A stretch of 12,684 nucleotides of DNA from Acidimicrobiaceae bacterium (GTDB lineage: Bacteria > Actinomycetota > Acidimicrobiia > Acidimicrobiales > UBA8190): the NCBI GenBank assembly GCA_003131945.1, contig PKWD01000068.1, positions 9,061 through 21,744 of the forward strand. The letters are read 5' to 3'. Position numbers and translations under genes: made by a program. Positions 1-6,625 of this stretch are shown here, in pieces; positions within the stretch are counted from its first letter, which is position 1, and each line of letters begins with the position of its first letter. The notes beneath the pieces are model-generated. The model worked only from the letters and a program-made list of their open reading frames with translations. It did no database searches and was not told the origin of the DNA.

Positions 1-531
1 CGTCGGACTGCTGGCCGAGCAGGGTGTCGCCGGCTTCACGGCCAGAGGCATCGCCCGGGAAGCGAAAACATCGACGCCTGCGGTCTATGAGCTCTTCGGC
101 GACAAGTGGGGTCTGGTGCGCGAGGTGTTCTTCGAGGGATTCCGGCTGCTGCGCCGGTACCTCGGTTCCTCGTCGACTCCGGTGACCCGAGGCCGATCTC
201 GTCGGGCTTATCGAGATTTACCGGAGATTCATGAGTGAGAACCCCGAGCTGGCCGAGGTGATGTTCTCGCGACCGTTCACCGACTTCGACCCTCGTCTGT
301 CCGAACAGGAGGCGAGTAGCTCGGTGCGGATCTTCATCGTCGAACATGTGGCTCGTTGCATCGACGCCGGACAACTGAGGGGCGAGGCCACCGACGTGGC
401 CCACGTCCTGGTGGCAGGTGCAAGGCCTGGCGGCCGCCGAGAAGGCCAGCCGCCTCGGGACCACGCCGGAATCGGTCGACCGGCGTTTCGGGCTGGCTGT
501 CGACGCCATCCTCACTGGTCTGTCCCTCTAG
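1..531 (+). pseudogene. TetR/AcrR-family regulator, 5'-truncated by window edge and split over three frames
   Basis: The gene continues upstream of the window. From base 2 one frame gives a TetR DNA-binding region (GLLAEQGVAGFTARGIAREA, then TSTPAVYELFGDKWGLV, the recognition helix and following helix). That frame stops at 236-238. The effector half continues in the next frame from about 189 (EADLVGLIEIYRRFMSENP, then ELAEVMFSRPF), and the last 37 residues (VQGLAAAEKASRLGTTPES onward, ending ILTGLSL) continue in the third frame from about 418 to a TAG at 529-531. Both joins behave as one extra base: near the CCC at 186-188 and near 414-417. The conceptual protein is a normal TetR regulator. 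It lies 31 bases upstream of the MFS exporter and reads the same way, so it probably controlled that exporter. Whether it is a true pseudogene or two sequencing errors cannot be told here. Family call firm; broken state seen directly. Confidence 0.8.
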
Positions 532-550
532 GGCTCCTCTCGACCTCCCC

Positions 551-556
551 TACCAT
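551..556 (+). promoter_or_regulatory. Possible -10 element for leaderless MFS transcript
   Basis: TACCAT matches the actinobacterial -10 pattern TANNNT and ends six bases before the GTG chosen as the MFS start. This spacing would put transcription start on or next to the start codon, as in leaderless mRNAs that are common in Actinomycetota. No convincing -35 element and no well-spaced Shine-Dalgarno sequence was seen. Inference only. Confidence 0.3.
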
Positions 557-562
557 GCAGGG

Positions 563-1891
563 GTGGCGTCCGGTCCGGAGAGAGAGGCAGAGCTCCGGGC
601 CCCGTCGATCGAGGAGATCGAGGATGCGGTTGTCGACGGGGACCGGCCCCTCGGGTCGGGAACCGCCCTCTCGGCCCTGCGCCACCGCACCTTCCGCACC
701 GTCTTCCTGGGCGCCTTCGCCTCCAACATCGGCACCTGGATGCAGAACGTCGTGCTCGGCGCCTACGCCTACGACATCACCCACTCGAGCACTTTCGTGG
801 GAGTGGTCATCTTCGCCCAGCTCGGTCCCGCCCTCCTGCTCGCCATGGTCGGTGGTCTCATCGCCGACAAGGTGGACCGCAAGAAATTCCTGATCCTGCT
901 GTCCGTCGAGCAGCTGGTGTTCTCGTTGATGCTGGCCCTGGTGGTGAGGACGCCCTCGCCCAGCCACGTCCTGCTCGTGGCCATGGTGGTCATGGTCGGC
1001 GTGGGAAGCGCCATGTTCGGTCCGGCCTACTCGGCCATCCTCCCGGCCCTCGTGACCCGCAAGGATCTGCCCGGGGCCATCTCGCTCAACTCGGCCCAGA
1101 TGAATGCGTCGCGGGTCATCGGCCCGGTGATCGGCGGGGTGGCCTACCACTTCATCGGACCGGCATGGGTCTTCGCCGGTAACGCCGTCACCTATCTCTT
1201 CGTGGTGGCCGCCCTCATGATGGTCTCGCTGCCGCGGCTGCCCCAGATGACGCAGCACGCCAGTCGCTGGCGCGAGCTGACGGCCGGTATCACCACGGCC
1301 CGGGCCGACCGGGTGGTGGGGCGCTGCCTGGTCACCGTGTTCGTGTTCTCGCTGTTGGCGTTGGCCTTCATCGGGCAGATGCCGGTGGTGGCGGCGCACA
1401 ACCTGGGCATCGATCCCAAGTCGGCCAATTACGGCCTCCTCTACGCCTGCTTCGGCACCGGTGCCCTCATCGGTGCCATCTCCATCGGCACGGTGTTCTC
1501 CCGGACGTCCAAGCCGATGATCGTCCGGGTCTGTCTGATCGGCTACGCCCTGGCGCTCACGGCCTTCGCACTGTTGCGGGCCGCTCTGCCCGCCTACTTC
1601 GTGGTGGCCGTGGTCGGGGCGTTCTACTTCGCCTTCATCACGGCGCTCAACACGGCTCTGCAGACCCGCCTGGCCGACGCCGTGCGGGGACGCGTCATGG
1701 CCCTGTGGATCATGGGCTTCGGCGGGACGGTGGCTCTGGGCAACCTCATCGTGGGGCCGGTGGTGTCGTCGGTGGGCATCACCGACGTCCTCATCTTCGG
1801 TGCCGGCGTGGCCGTTCTGCTGGCTTGGTACGCCGATGTGCGGGCGCCGGAGGTGACGACGGGCGAGCTCAGGACGCTGCCGGCCGGGTAG
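563..1891 (+). CDS. MFS transporter, EntS-like (MFS_3) exporter
   Basis: Predicted inner-membrane proton-coupled exporter of about 442 residues with around 12 hydrophobic segments after a 42-residue hydrophilic N-terminus. NIGTWMQ at residues 55-61 in the first membrane segment is typical of the MFS_3 / enterobactin-exporter EntS group. GGLIADKVDRKK at 97-108 is the loop 2-3 motif A region with its conserved Gly, Asp and basic residues. Members export siderophores, macrolides or other small molecules; the substrate here is unknown. GTG at 563 is preferred because the open frame further upstream (from 356) would overlap the TetR gene and encodes a non-hydrophobic arginine-rich stretch. The gene follows the broken TetR regulator and its last 23 bases overlap the convergent hydrolase gene. 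Confidence 0.88.
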   Translation: MASGPEREAELRAPSIEEIEDAVVDGDRPLGSGTALSALRHRTFRTVFLGAFASNIGTWMQNVVLGAYAYDITHSSTFVGVVIFAQLGPALLLAMVGGLIADKVDRKKFLILLSVEQLVFSLMLALVVRTPSPSHVLLVAMVVMVGVGSAMFGPAYSAILPALVTRKDLPGAISLNSAQMNASRVIGPVIGGVAYHFIGPAWVFAGNAVTYLFVVAALMMVSLPRLPQMTQHASRWRELTAGITTARADRVVGRCLVTVFVFSLLALAFIGQMPVVAAHNLGIDPKSANYGLLYACFGTGALIGAISIGTVFSRTSKPMIVRVCLIGYALALTAFALLRAALPAYFVVAVVGAFYFAFITALNTALQTRLADAVRGRVMALWIMGFGGTVALGNLIVGPVVSSVGITDVLIFGAGVAVLLAWYADVRAPEVTTGELRTLPAG

Positions 1892-2774
1892 GGGCCGGAT
1901 CGTTGTCGGTCCACAGTCGCCGCAATTCGGCGTTGAACACCGGCGCCCGCTCGACCGGGAAGAAGAGCTTGGCCCCCTCGAGCTCCACGAGGCGCACGGT
2001 TCCGGGGATGGTGGTGGCCAACCACCGGGCCCAGGCCACATCGAAGAAGTCGTCGGCCGTCCCCCACACGATCAGGGTGGGGGCTTCGAAGCGGGCCAGG
2101 TCGTCTCTGACGGCCACGGTCACGCTGTTGTCCATGGCGGCGACATAGCCCTGGACGGCCTCGGCCCTGTCGCTCGACGCCGCGAAGGGCCCGAAGAATC
2201 CGGCGATCATCTCGTCGGACAGAACGTCAGGGTCCTCGAGACTGGAGGCCAGCGCCGCCCGGGCCGTGGCCGGGTCGGCGGCCAGAGCGGCCAGGGCGCC
2301 GGCCAACACGCCCTCGGTGGCCATGTCGTGGATGGGACGGAAGGCCTCCGGAGGCCAGTTGTCGTGGGTGTCGCAGTTGGTGAGGGTCAGGGTCCGTATC
2401 CGCTCGGGCACCGAGACGGCGACGAGTTGGGCGATGGCACCACCACTGTCATTGCCGACGAGATCGACCGAGTCGAGCCCGAGGACATCGAGGAACTCGA
2501 TGATCATCTCCACCTGGAGGGCGATGGTCAGCTCGCCGGGCGCCGGACTGGCGCTGTGGCCGTGGGCCAGGAGGTCGACGGCCAGGCACCGGCGTATGTC
2601 GGCCAGACCCTCGAGCTGGGCCCGCCACAGATCGGCGTTCAGGAAGACCCCGTGGATGAACAGGGCCGCCGGCCCCTCACCGACGTCGAGGTAGGCGACG
2701 TCGCCGACGCCGGTCGGCGCCGTCCGGCGCCCGGTCATGCCGTCGTTCATACTTCTAGTAGTCGAGATACTCAT
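1869..2774 (-). CDS. Alpha/beta-fold hydrolase, haloalkane dehalogenase/epoxide hydrolase-like, lacking the usual catalytic His
   Basis: A 301-residue cytosolic alpha/beta hydrolase. The oxyanion-loop HG is at 41-42, the nucleophile elbow GNDSGG at 107-112 has Asp109 as nucleophile, and WGTADD at 237-242 holds the candidate acid. An Asp nucleophile points to the haloalkane dehalogenase / epoxide hydrolase side of the superfamily rather than Ser esterases. At the expected triad-His position the protein has GAKLFF (267-272), with Leu270 where His is normal, and there is no His after residue 149. ATG at 2774 gives the longest form; ATG at 2750 or 2738 are alternatives, and the conserved domain only begins near residue 22. 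A TATATT box lies eight bases upstream of ATG 2774, which would suit a leaderless mRNA. Divergent from the TetR gene at 2801, probably its regulator. Confidence 0.87.
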   Translation of the reverse strand: MSISTTRSMNDGMTGRRTAPTGVGDVAYLDVGEGPAALFIHGVFLNADLWRAQLEGLADIRRCLAVDLLAHGHSASPAPGELTIALQVEMIIEFLDVLGLDSVDLVGNDSGGAIAQLVAVSVPERIRTLTLTNCDTHDNWPPEAFRPIHDMATEGVLAGALAALAADPATARAALASSLEDPDVLSDEMIAGFFGPFAASSDRAEAVQGYVAAMDNSVTVAVRDDLARFEAPTLIVWGTADDFFDVAWARWLATTIPGTVRLVELEGAKLFFPVERAPVFNAELRRLWTDNDPAPTRPAAS

Positions 2775-2779
2775 GGTAT
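2749..2779. promoter_or_regulatory. Putative tandem TetR operator in the hydrolase/tetR divergent region
   Basis: The motif ATACTNNTRGTA occurs twice, at 2749-2760 and 2767-2778, with 18 bases between the starts. Each copy is itself a short inverted repeat: TACT-TCT-AGTA at 2750-2760 and ATAC-TCATG-GTAT at 2767-2779. The copies overlap the longest hydrolase start region and lie just upstream of the TetR gene, where a TetR-family repressor would be expected to bind. Binding is inferred, not shown. Confidence 0.45.
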
Positions 2780-2782
2780 GTG

Positions 2783-2788
2783 AATATA
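2783..2788 (-). promoter_or_regulatory. Possible -10 element for the alpha/beta hydrolase
   Basis: Read on the minus strand the bases are TATATT, a good TANNNT match in an AT-rich island within otherwise GC-rich DNA. Eight bases separate it from ATG 2774. It would make a leaderless or nearly leaderless transcript, and the adjacent ATACTNNTRGTA repeats would cover its start site. No clear -35 element was seen. Confidence 0.35.
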
Positions 2789-2800
2789 TGATTGAGGGCC

Positions 2801-3391
2801 GTGGATGTCAAGAGCCGACGCCAGGAGTACGCCGAGACGACCCGGGCCGCCATCGTGGAGGCGGCCGTCGAACGGTTCGCGGCCGATGGATTCGCCCGGA
2901 CGTCCATGGACGCCATCGCCCAGTCGGCGCGGGTCACCAAAGGCGCCGTCTACCACCACTTCCAGGACAAAGCCGAACTCTTCGAAGCGGCCTTCATCGT
3001 CATGGAGCAAGGTCTGGTGGCCAAGGTCATCGCCGCCGAAACCGCCCACAGCGATCCGTGGGACCTGATGGCGGCGGGGGTGGACATCTACCTCGAGGAA
3101 TGCACGGAGCCGGCGTTCCGCCGGATCGCCCTCGAAGACGCGCCGGCGGCGCTCGGCTGGGCCCGGTGGAAGGAGATCGAGGAGAAGTACTTCCTCGGTC
3201 TCGTCACGGCCGCCCTCGACTCCATGGCCCAGGCGGGACAGCTCGACATCGCGTCCGGCGACCTCACGGCCCGGATGTTTCTGGCCGCCATGACCGAGGC
3301 CGGCCTGGCCGTGGCCCACGCGGCGCGACCGAAGGCGGAACGCCGACGGGTGGCCCCCCTCGTGATGCGTTTCCTAGAGGGCCTGCGCTAA
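2801..3391 (+). CDS. TetR/AcrR-family transcriptional regulator
   Basis: A 196-residue one-domain repressor of usual TetR length. Residues about 13-60 form the DNA-binding domain: IVEAAVERFAADGF, then TSMDAIAQSARVTKGAVYHH with the KGAVYHHF recognition helix, then DKAELF. The rest is a helical ligand-binding and dimer domain. GTG 2801 is preferred over in-frame TTG 2792 because GAGGG at 2794-2798 precedes it, although the spacing is short; neither start affects the domain. The gene is divergent from the alpha/beta hydrolase and the two share a 26-base region containing a repeated palindromic motif, so it probably represses the hydrolase and itself. The inducing ligand is not predictable from the sequence; a hydrolase substrate is a reasonable guess. 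Confidence 0.92.
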   Translation: MDVKSRRQEYAETTRAAIVEAAVERFAADGFARTSMDAIAQSARVTKGAVYHHFQDKAELFEAAFIVMEQGLVAKVIAAETAHSDPWDLMAAGVDIYLEECTEPAFRRIALEDAPAALGWARWKEIEEKYFLGLVTAALDSMAQAGQLDIASGDLTARMFLAAMTEAGLAVAHAARPKAERRRVAPLVMRFLEGLR

Positions 3392-3433
3392 TCCCAGTGG
3401 CCGCGCCGCCGGCGCCTATGTTGGTGCGCCACA

Positions 3434-3470
3434 GACGCCAGGCGTCGGACTGACGCATCGGGTCCGACGC
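3434..3470 (+). other. Overlapping alternative hairpins between tetR and the binding-protein gene
   Basis: GACGCC-A-GGCGTC (3434-3446) is a 6-bp inverted repeat around one base. GCGTCGGAC (3442-3450) pairs perfectly with GTCCGACGC (3462-3470) across an 11-base loop. The two share bases 3442-3446, so only one can form at a time. No T-run follows, so this is not a classical intrinsic terminator. It could end tetR transcription, act as a leader element for the downstream gene, or, as DNA, be an operator. Confidence 0.4.
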
Positions 3471-3508
3471 AAACGCCTCGGTCCCGGCCCCGGCATCTGG
3501 GTGCGATC

Positions 3509-3517
3509 AAGGAGGGG
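3509..3517 (+). promoter_or_regulatory. Strong ribosome binding site deciding the binding-protein start
   Basis: AAGGAGGGG ends four bases before ATG 3522. It is the best Shine-Dalgarno sequence in the first half of the window and fixes the start at 3522 rather than the in-frame GTG at 3501. Confidence 0.8.
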
Positions 3518-3521
3518 AACA

Positions 3522-5024
3522 ATGGCCGGCGCGGGCGGTGGACCACTGGGACGATCGTGGCGGCGGTTCCGGCGTCGTCCCGTCGGCGTACAGGTGGGGG
3601 CCGTGGTGGTGGCCATCGTGGTCGTCATCGGCATCGTCTTGGCCGCCGGAGGCTCGTCGCCCACCTCCACACACGCCACGGCGACGACCACGCCCTCGGG
3701 TGTCACGGCGCCCGATCAGGCGAGCACCAGCAGCCGCGGGGTGACGGCCCACACCATCAACGTCGTCTTCCCGGTATCGAATCTGACGGCGCTGTCGAGC
3801 AATTTCGGCTTCGCCGGTGATATCGAATACAGCGAACAGACCAAGGCCATCGATCTCTTCGTGAAGACCATCAACGACGCCGGTGGCATCAACGGCCGCA
3901 CGATCAATCCGATGATCGTCACTTTCGATCCCACCAACGAAGCCTCTATGCGCGCCTGGTGCCTGCAGTGGACCGAGGGCAATCCGCCCGTCTTCGCCGT
4001 GCTCGACGGGATCGGCACCTGGACCGGCGACAACCAGCTGTGCCTCACCCAGGAGGGGCATACCCCCCTGATCAGCCAATGGACGACGGTGACCAATTAC
4101 ACGCAGGAGGGTTCGCCCTATCTGTGGTGGACCGGTCCCGACGACGCCGCCATCCTGAAGGCCACCGTCACCTGGGGGCTAAGCAGCGGTCGCCTCGGAC
4201 ACGGCATCAAGGTGGGAGTGATCGCCGGTAACCGGGCGAGCGACCAGCAGGCTCTCAACGAGTACCTGCTCCCCGATCTCAAGGCGGCCGGCATCACGCC
4301 GGTGGTGAAGACCATCGCCGCCGACCCCTCGGACTCGGCCACCACCAGCAGCGAAGCGCCCCTGGTCGTCCAACAGCTGCGCGCCGATGAGGTCACCTCG
4401 GTGATCCCCCTCGTCCCTTTCAACGCCTTCTACCCCCTCCTGCAGGCTGAGACCCAGCAGCAGTACTTCCCCAAGCTGCTGTTGTCGGATTACGAGGAAT
4501 CGATCGAATCGTCGCTCGGCCTCATCCCGTTCCCGTACGAGAAAGCTCTGAACGGCCAGGAAGGCGTGACGACGGACACACTGGGCGGGATCGACGACTC
4601 GCGGCCCGAGTCCGACGGGGGTTACGACCCCGGCGTCCGCAGTTGTTGGGTCATATGGCACAAGGCCTACCCCGAGACCCCGCCCGGCAACATGAACGAC
4701 TTCATCGAGGAACAGGGGCCGATCCAGGGCTGGTGCCAGGCGATCCGTCTGTTCGAGTCGGCCGCCAAGGCGGCCGGCCCCGATCTTGACCGCCGGACCT
4801 TCGTCGAGGCCATGGCCAAGATCTCGAACTTCCCCGGCGGGTACTCCACCGTCCTCAGCTACGGGCCCGACAGGTTCTCGGGTCCGACGAAGTACCAAGT
4901 CGTGAGACTGCACAACAACGTGCCGCCGTCGAGCCAGTGCAAGACGCCGATGAAGCCGCTAGGCCCCCAAGGGGTCTGTTGGGTCAGCGTGAGCAGCTGG
5001 CGGCCGTTGCCGACGACGGGATGA
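3522..5024 (+). CDS. Membrane-anchored type 1 periplasmic-binding (Peripla_BP_6-like) protein
   Basis: A 500-residue extracytoplasmic protein. Residues 1-20 are basic (RSWRRFRRRP), 21-43 are one hydrophobic segment, and about 45-72 are a Thr/Ser-rich linker. There is no lipobox Cys, so it is either anchored by the uncleaved segment or cleaved after the Ala-rich end. From about residue 77 it follows the Leu/Ile/Val- or amide-binding fold: TINVVFPVSN as first strand, DLFVKTINDAGGINGR as first helix and turn, then VFAVLDGIG and IKVGVIAG as later strands. Such proteins deliver ligands to ABC importers or act as sensors. No ABC permease or ATPase gene is adjacent, so the partner is unknown. The stop codon overlaps the start of the GH13 gene (ATGA), implying translational coupling and a joint role, perhaps with a carbohydrate-containing ligand. 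Confidence 0.85.
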   Translation: MAGAGGGPLGRSWRRFRRRPVGVQVGAVVVAIVVVIGIVLAAGGSSPTSTHATATTTPSGVTAPDQASTSSRGVTAHTINVVFPVSNLTALSSNFGFAGDIEYSEQTKAIDLFVKTINDAGGINGRTINPMIVTFDPTNEASMRAWCLQWTEGNPPVFAVLDGIGTWTGDNQLCLTQEGHTPLISQWTTVTNYTQEGSPYLWWTGPDDAAILKATVTWGLSSGRLGHGIKVGVIAGNRASDQQALNEYLLPDLKAAGITPVVKTIAADPSDSATTSSEAPLVVQQLRADEVTSVIPLVPFNAFYPLLQAETQQQYFPKLLLSDYEESIESSLGLIPFPYEKALNGQEGVTTDTLGGIDDSRPESDGGYDPGVRSCWVIWHKAYPETPPGNMNDFIEEQGPIQGWCQAIRLFESAAKAAGPDLDRRTFVEAMAKISNFPGGYSTVLSYGPDRFSGPTKYQVVRLHNNVPPSSQCKTPMKPLGPQGVCWVSVSSWRPLPTTG

Positions 5025-6613
5025 TCGATCCGAGCGCGCCGTGGTGGATGACAGCGGTCCTCTATCAGATCTATCCCCGTTCTTTCGCCGACTCGAATGG
5101 GGACGGCATGGGGGACATAAAAGGGATCATCGACCACCTCGACCATCTCCAGTGGTTGGGGGTCGACGGCATCTGGCTGAGCCCGGTCACCGTGTCACCC
5201 AATGCCGACTGGGGCTACGACGTGGCCGACTTCTGCGCCGTGCAACCGGATCTCGGAACCATGGCCGAATTCGATATCCTGGTCGACGACGCCGCCGGGC
5301 GTGGCATACGGGTTCTGGTCGACCTGGTCCCCAACCACACGAGCGTCGAGCACCGGTGGTTCGTCGATTCCCGGTCGTCGAGAACGGCGCCGACACGTGA
5401 CTGGTACGTGTGGGCCGATCCGGGATCCGATGGCGCGCCCCCCAACAACTGGGTGAGCAGTTTCGGAGGTCCGGCCTGGACGCTCGACCCGGCCACGGGG
5501 CAGTTCTACCTCCACAACCATCTGTCCGAGCAGCCGGATCTCAACTGGTGGAACGACGAGGTCCGGGAGGCCTTCGATGACATCCTGGGCTTCTGGATCG
5601 ACCGGGGGGTGGCCGGATTCCGCATCGACGTGTGCAACATCATCATCAAGGACGCCGAGCTACGGGACAACCCCCCGGCCACCGAGGACGACGACTTCGA
5701 GGCGCAGCTCTTCGGGCAACGACCGGTCTACAACGGAAACCGACCCGAGGTCCATGACGTCATCCGGCGCTGGAGAAAGCTGACCGACTCCTACGATCCG
5801 CCGCCGGTCCTCATCGGGGAGACCCCCGTGAAGGTCGATGCCCTGGCCGCCTACTACGGCGACGGTGCCGACGAGCTCCACCTCGCCTTCAACTTCCCCT
5901 TCATCACCTCCCCCTTCGACGCCGACGCCATGCGACGTGTCGTGGAGGACGCCGAGGCCCTGTTTCCACCGGGGGCATGGCCGGCATGGACCGGTTCGAA
6001 TCACGACATGTCGCGGATGGCATCGCGATGGGCGGACAACGATCCAGCCAAGATCCGGACGGCGCTGCTCATGTTGCTCGGCCTGCGGGGAACGCCCGTG
6101 CTGTACCAGGGCGACGAGATCGGTCTCGGCGACGTGGCCGTGGCCCACGAGGACATGCGCGACCCGCTCGGCGTCGCCTACTTCCCCGCCTACGCCGGGC
6201 GCGACGCCATGCGCACGCCCATGCCCTGGCGACCCGAGGTGGGCGGGGGCTTCACCGAGCCCGGTGTCCGACCTTGGCTCCCGTTGGGCGATACCACGCA
6301 GTGCAACGTCGAGGACCAACGGTCCGATCCGGGCTCCACCCTCACCCTCGTGCGCGATCTGATCGCGCTGCGCAGACACACGTCCGACCTGCAGACCGGT
6401 TCCTACCGCTGCATGGCGGCGCCCGACGGAGTGTGGGCCTGGCGCCGGGGTACCGGGGTCGTGGTGGCGCTCAACCTGAGCGATGACGAGGCCGTGCTCG
6501 ACGGGATCGAGGGTCACATCCTCATGGCCACCGATCGGGGACGTGACGGGGAATCGGTGTCGGGCGCTCTCCGGCTCCGACGCTTCGAAGGCCTCATCGT
6601 CGAAGCCCGGTAA
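5021..6613 (+). CDS. GH13 alpha-glucosidase (oligo-1,6-glucosidase-like)
   Basis: A 530-residue glycoside hydrolase without a signal peptide, so predicted cytosolic. It opens with YQIYPRSFADSNGDGMGDIK, typical of GH13 alpha-glucosidases. Conserved regions seen: DLVPNH (101-106); QPDLNWWN (171-178); GFRID (199-203) with nucleophile Asp203; IGET (265-268) with acid/base Glu267; NHD (327-329) with transition-state Asp329. The (beta/alpha)8 barrel and a C-terminal beta domain (QTGSYRCM onward) look complete. Val204 directly after the nucleophile is the residue found in isomaltases, whereas maltases have Thr, which hints at alpha-1,6 activity; this is inference. The start at ATG 5021 overlaps the previous stop as ATGA. 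Trehalose- or sucrose-active GH13 enzymes are less likely alternatives. The 3' end faces the KimA-type gene 12 bases away. Confidence 0.92.
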   Translation: MIDPSAPWWMTAVLYQIYPRSFADSNGDGMGDIKGIIDHLDHLQWLGVDGIWLSPVTVSPNADWGYDVADFCAVQPDLGTMAEFDILVDDAAGRGIRVLVDLVPNHTSVEHRWFVDSRSSRTAPTRDWYVWADPGSDGAPPNNWVSSFGGPAWTLDPATGQFYLHNHLSEQPDLNWWNDEVREAFDDILGFWIDRGVAGFRIDVCNIIIKDAELRDNPPATEDDDFEAQLFGQRPVYNGNRPEVHDVIRRWRKLTDSYDPPPVLIGETPVKVDALAAYYGDGADELHLAFNFPFITSPFDADAMRRVVEDAEALFPPGAWPAWTGSNHDMSRMASRWADNDPAKIRTALLMLLGLRGTPVLYQGDEIGLGDVAVAHEDMRDPLGVAYFPAYAGRDAMRTPMPWRPEVGGGFTEPGVRPWLPLGDTTQCNVEDQRSDPGSTLTLVRDLIALRRHTSDLQTGSYRCMAAPDGVWAWRRGTGVVVALNLSDDEAVLDGIEGHILMATDRGRDGESVSGALRLRRFEGLIVEAR

Positions 6614-6625
6614 GGGGCCGCTCTC

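Noticed and set aside
512..2041. Long minus-strand open frame (about 509 codons) opposite the MFS gene
   Set aside because: It is rich in His, Gly, Asp and Arg without any family pattern, antisense to a clear membrane transporter; a high-GC shadow frame.
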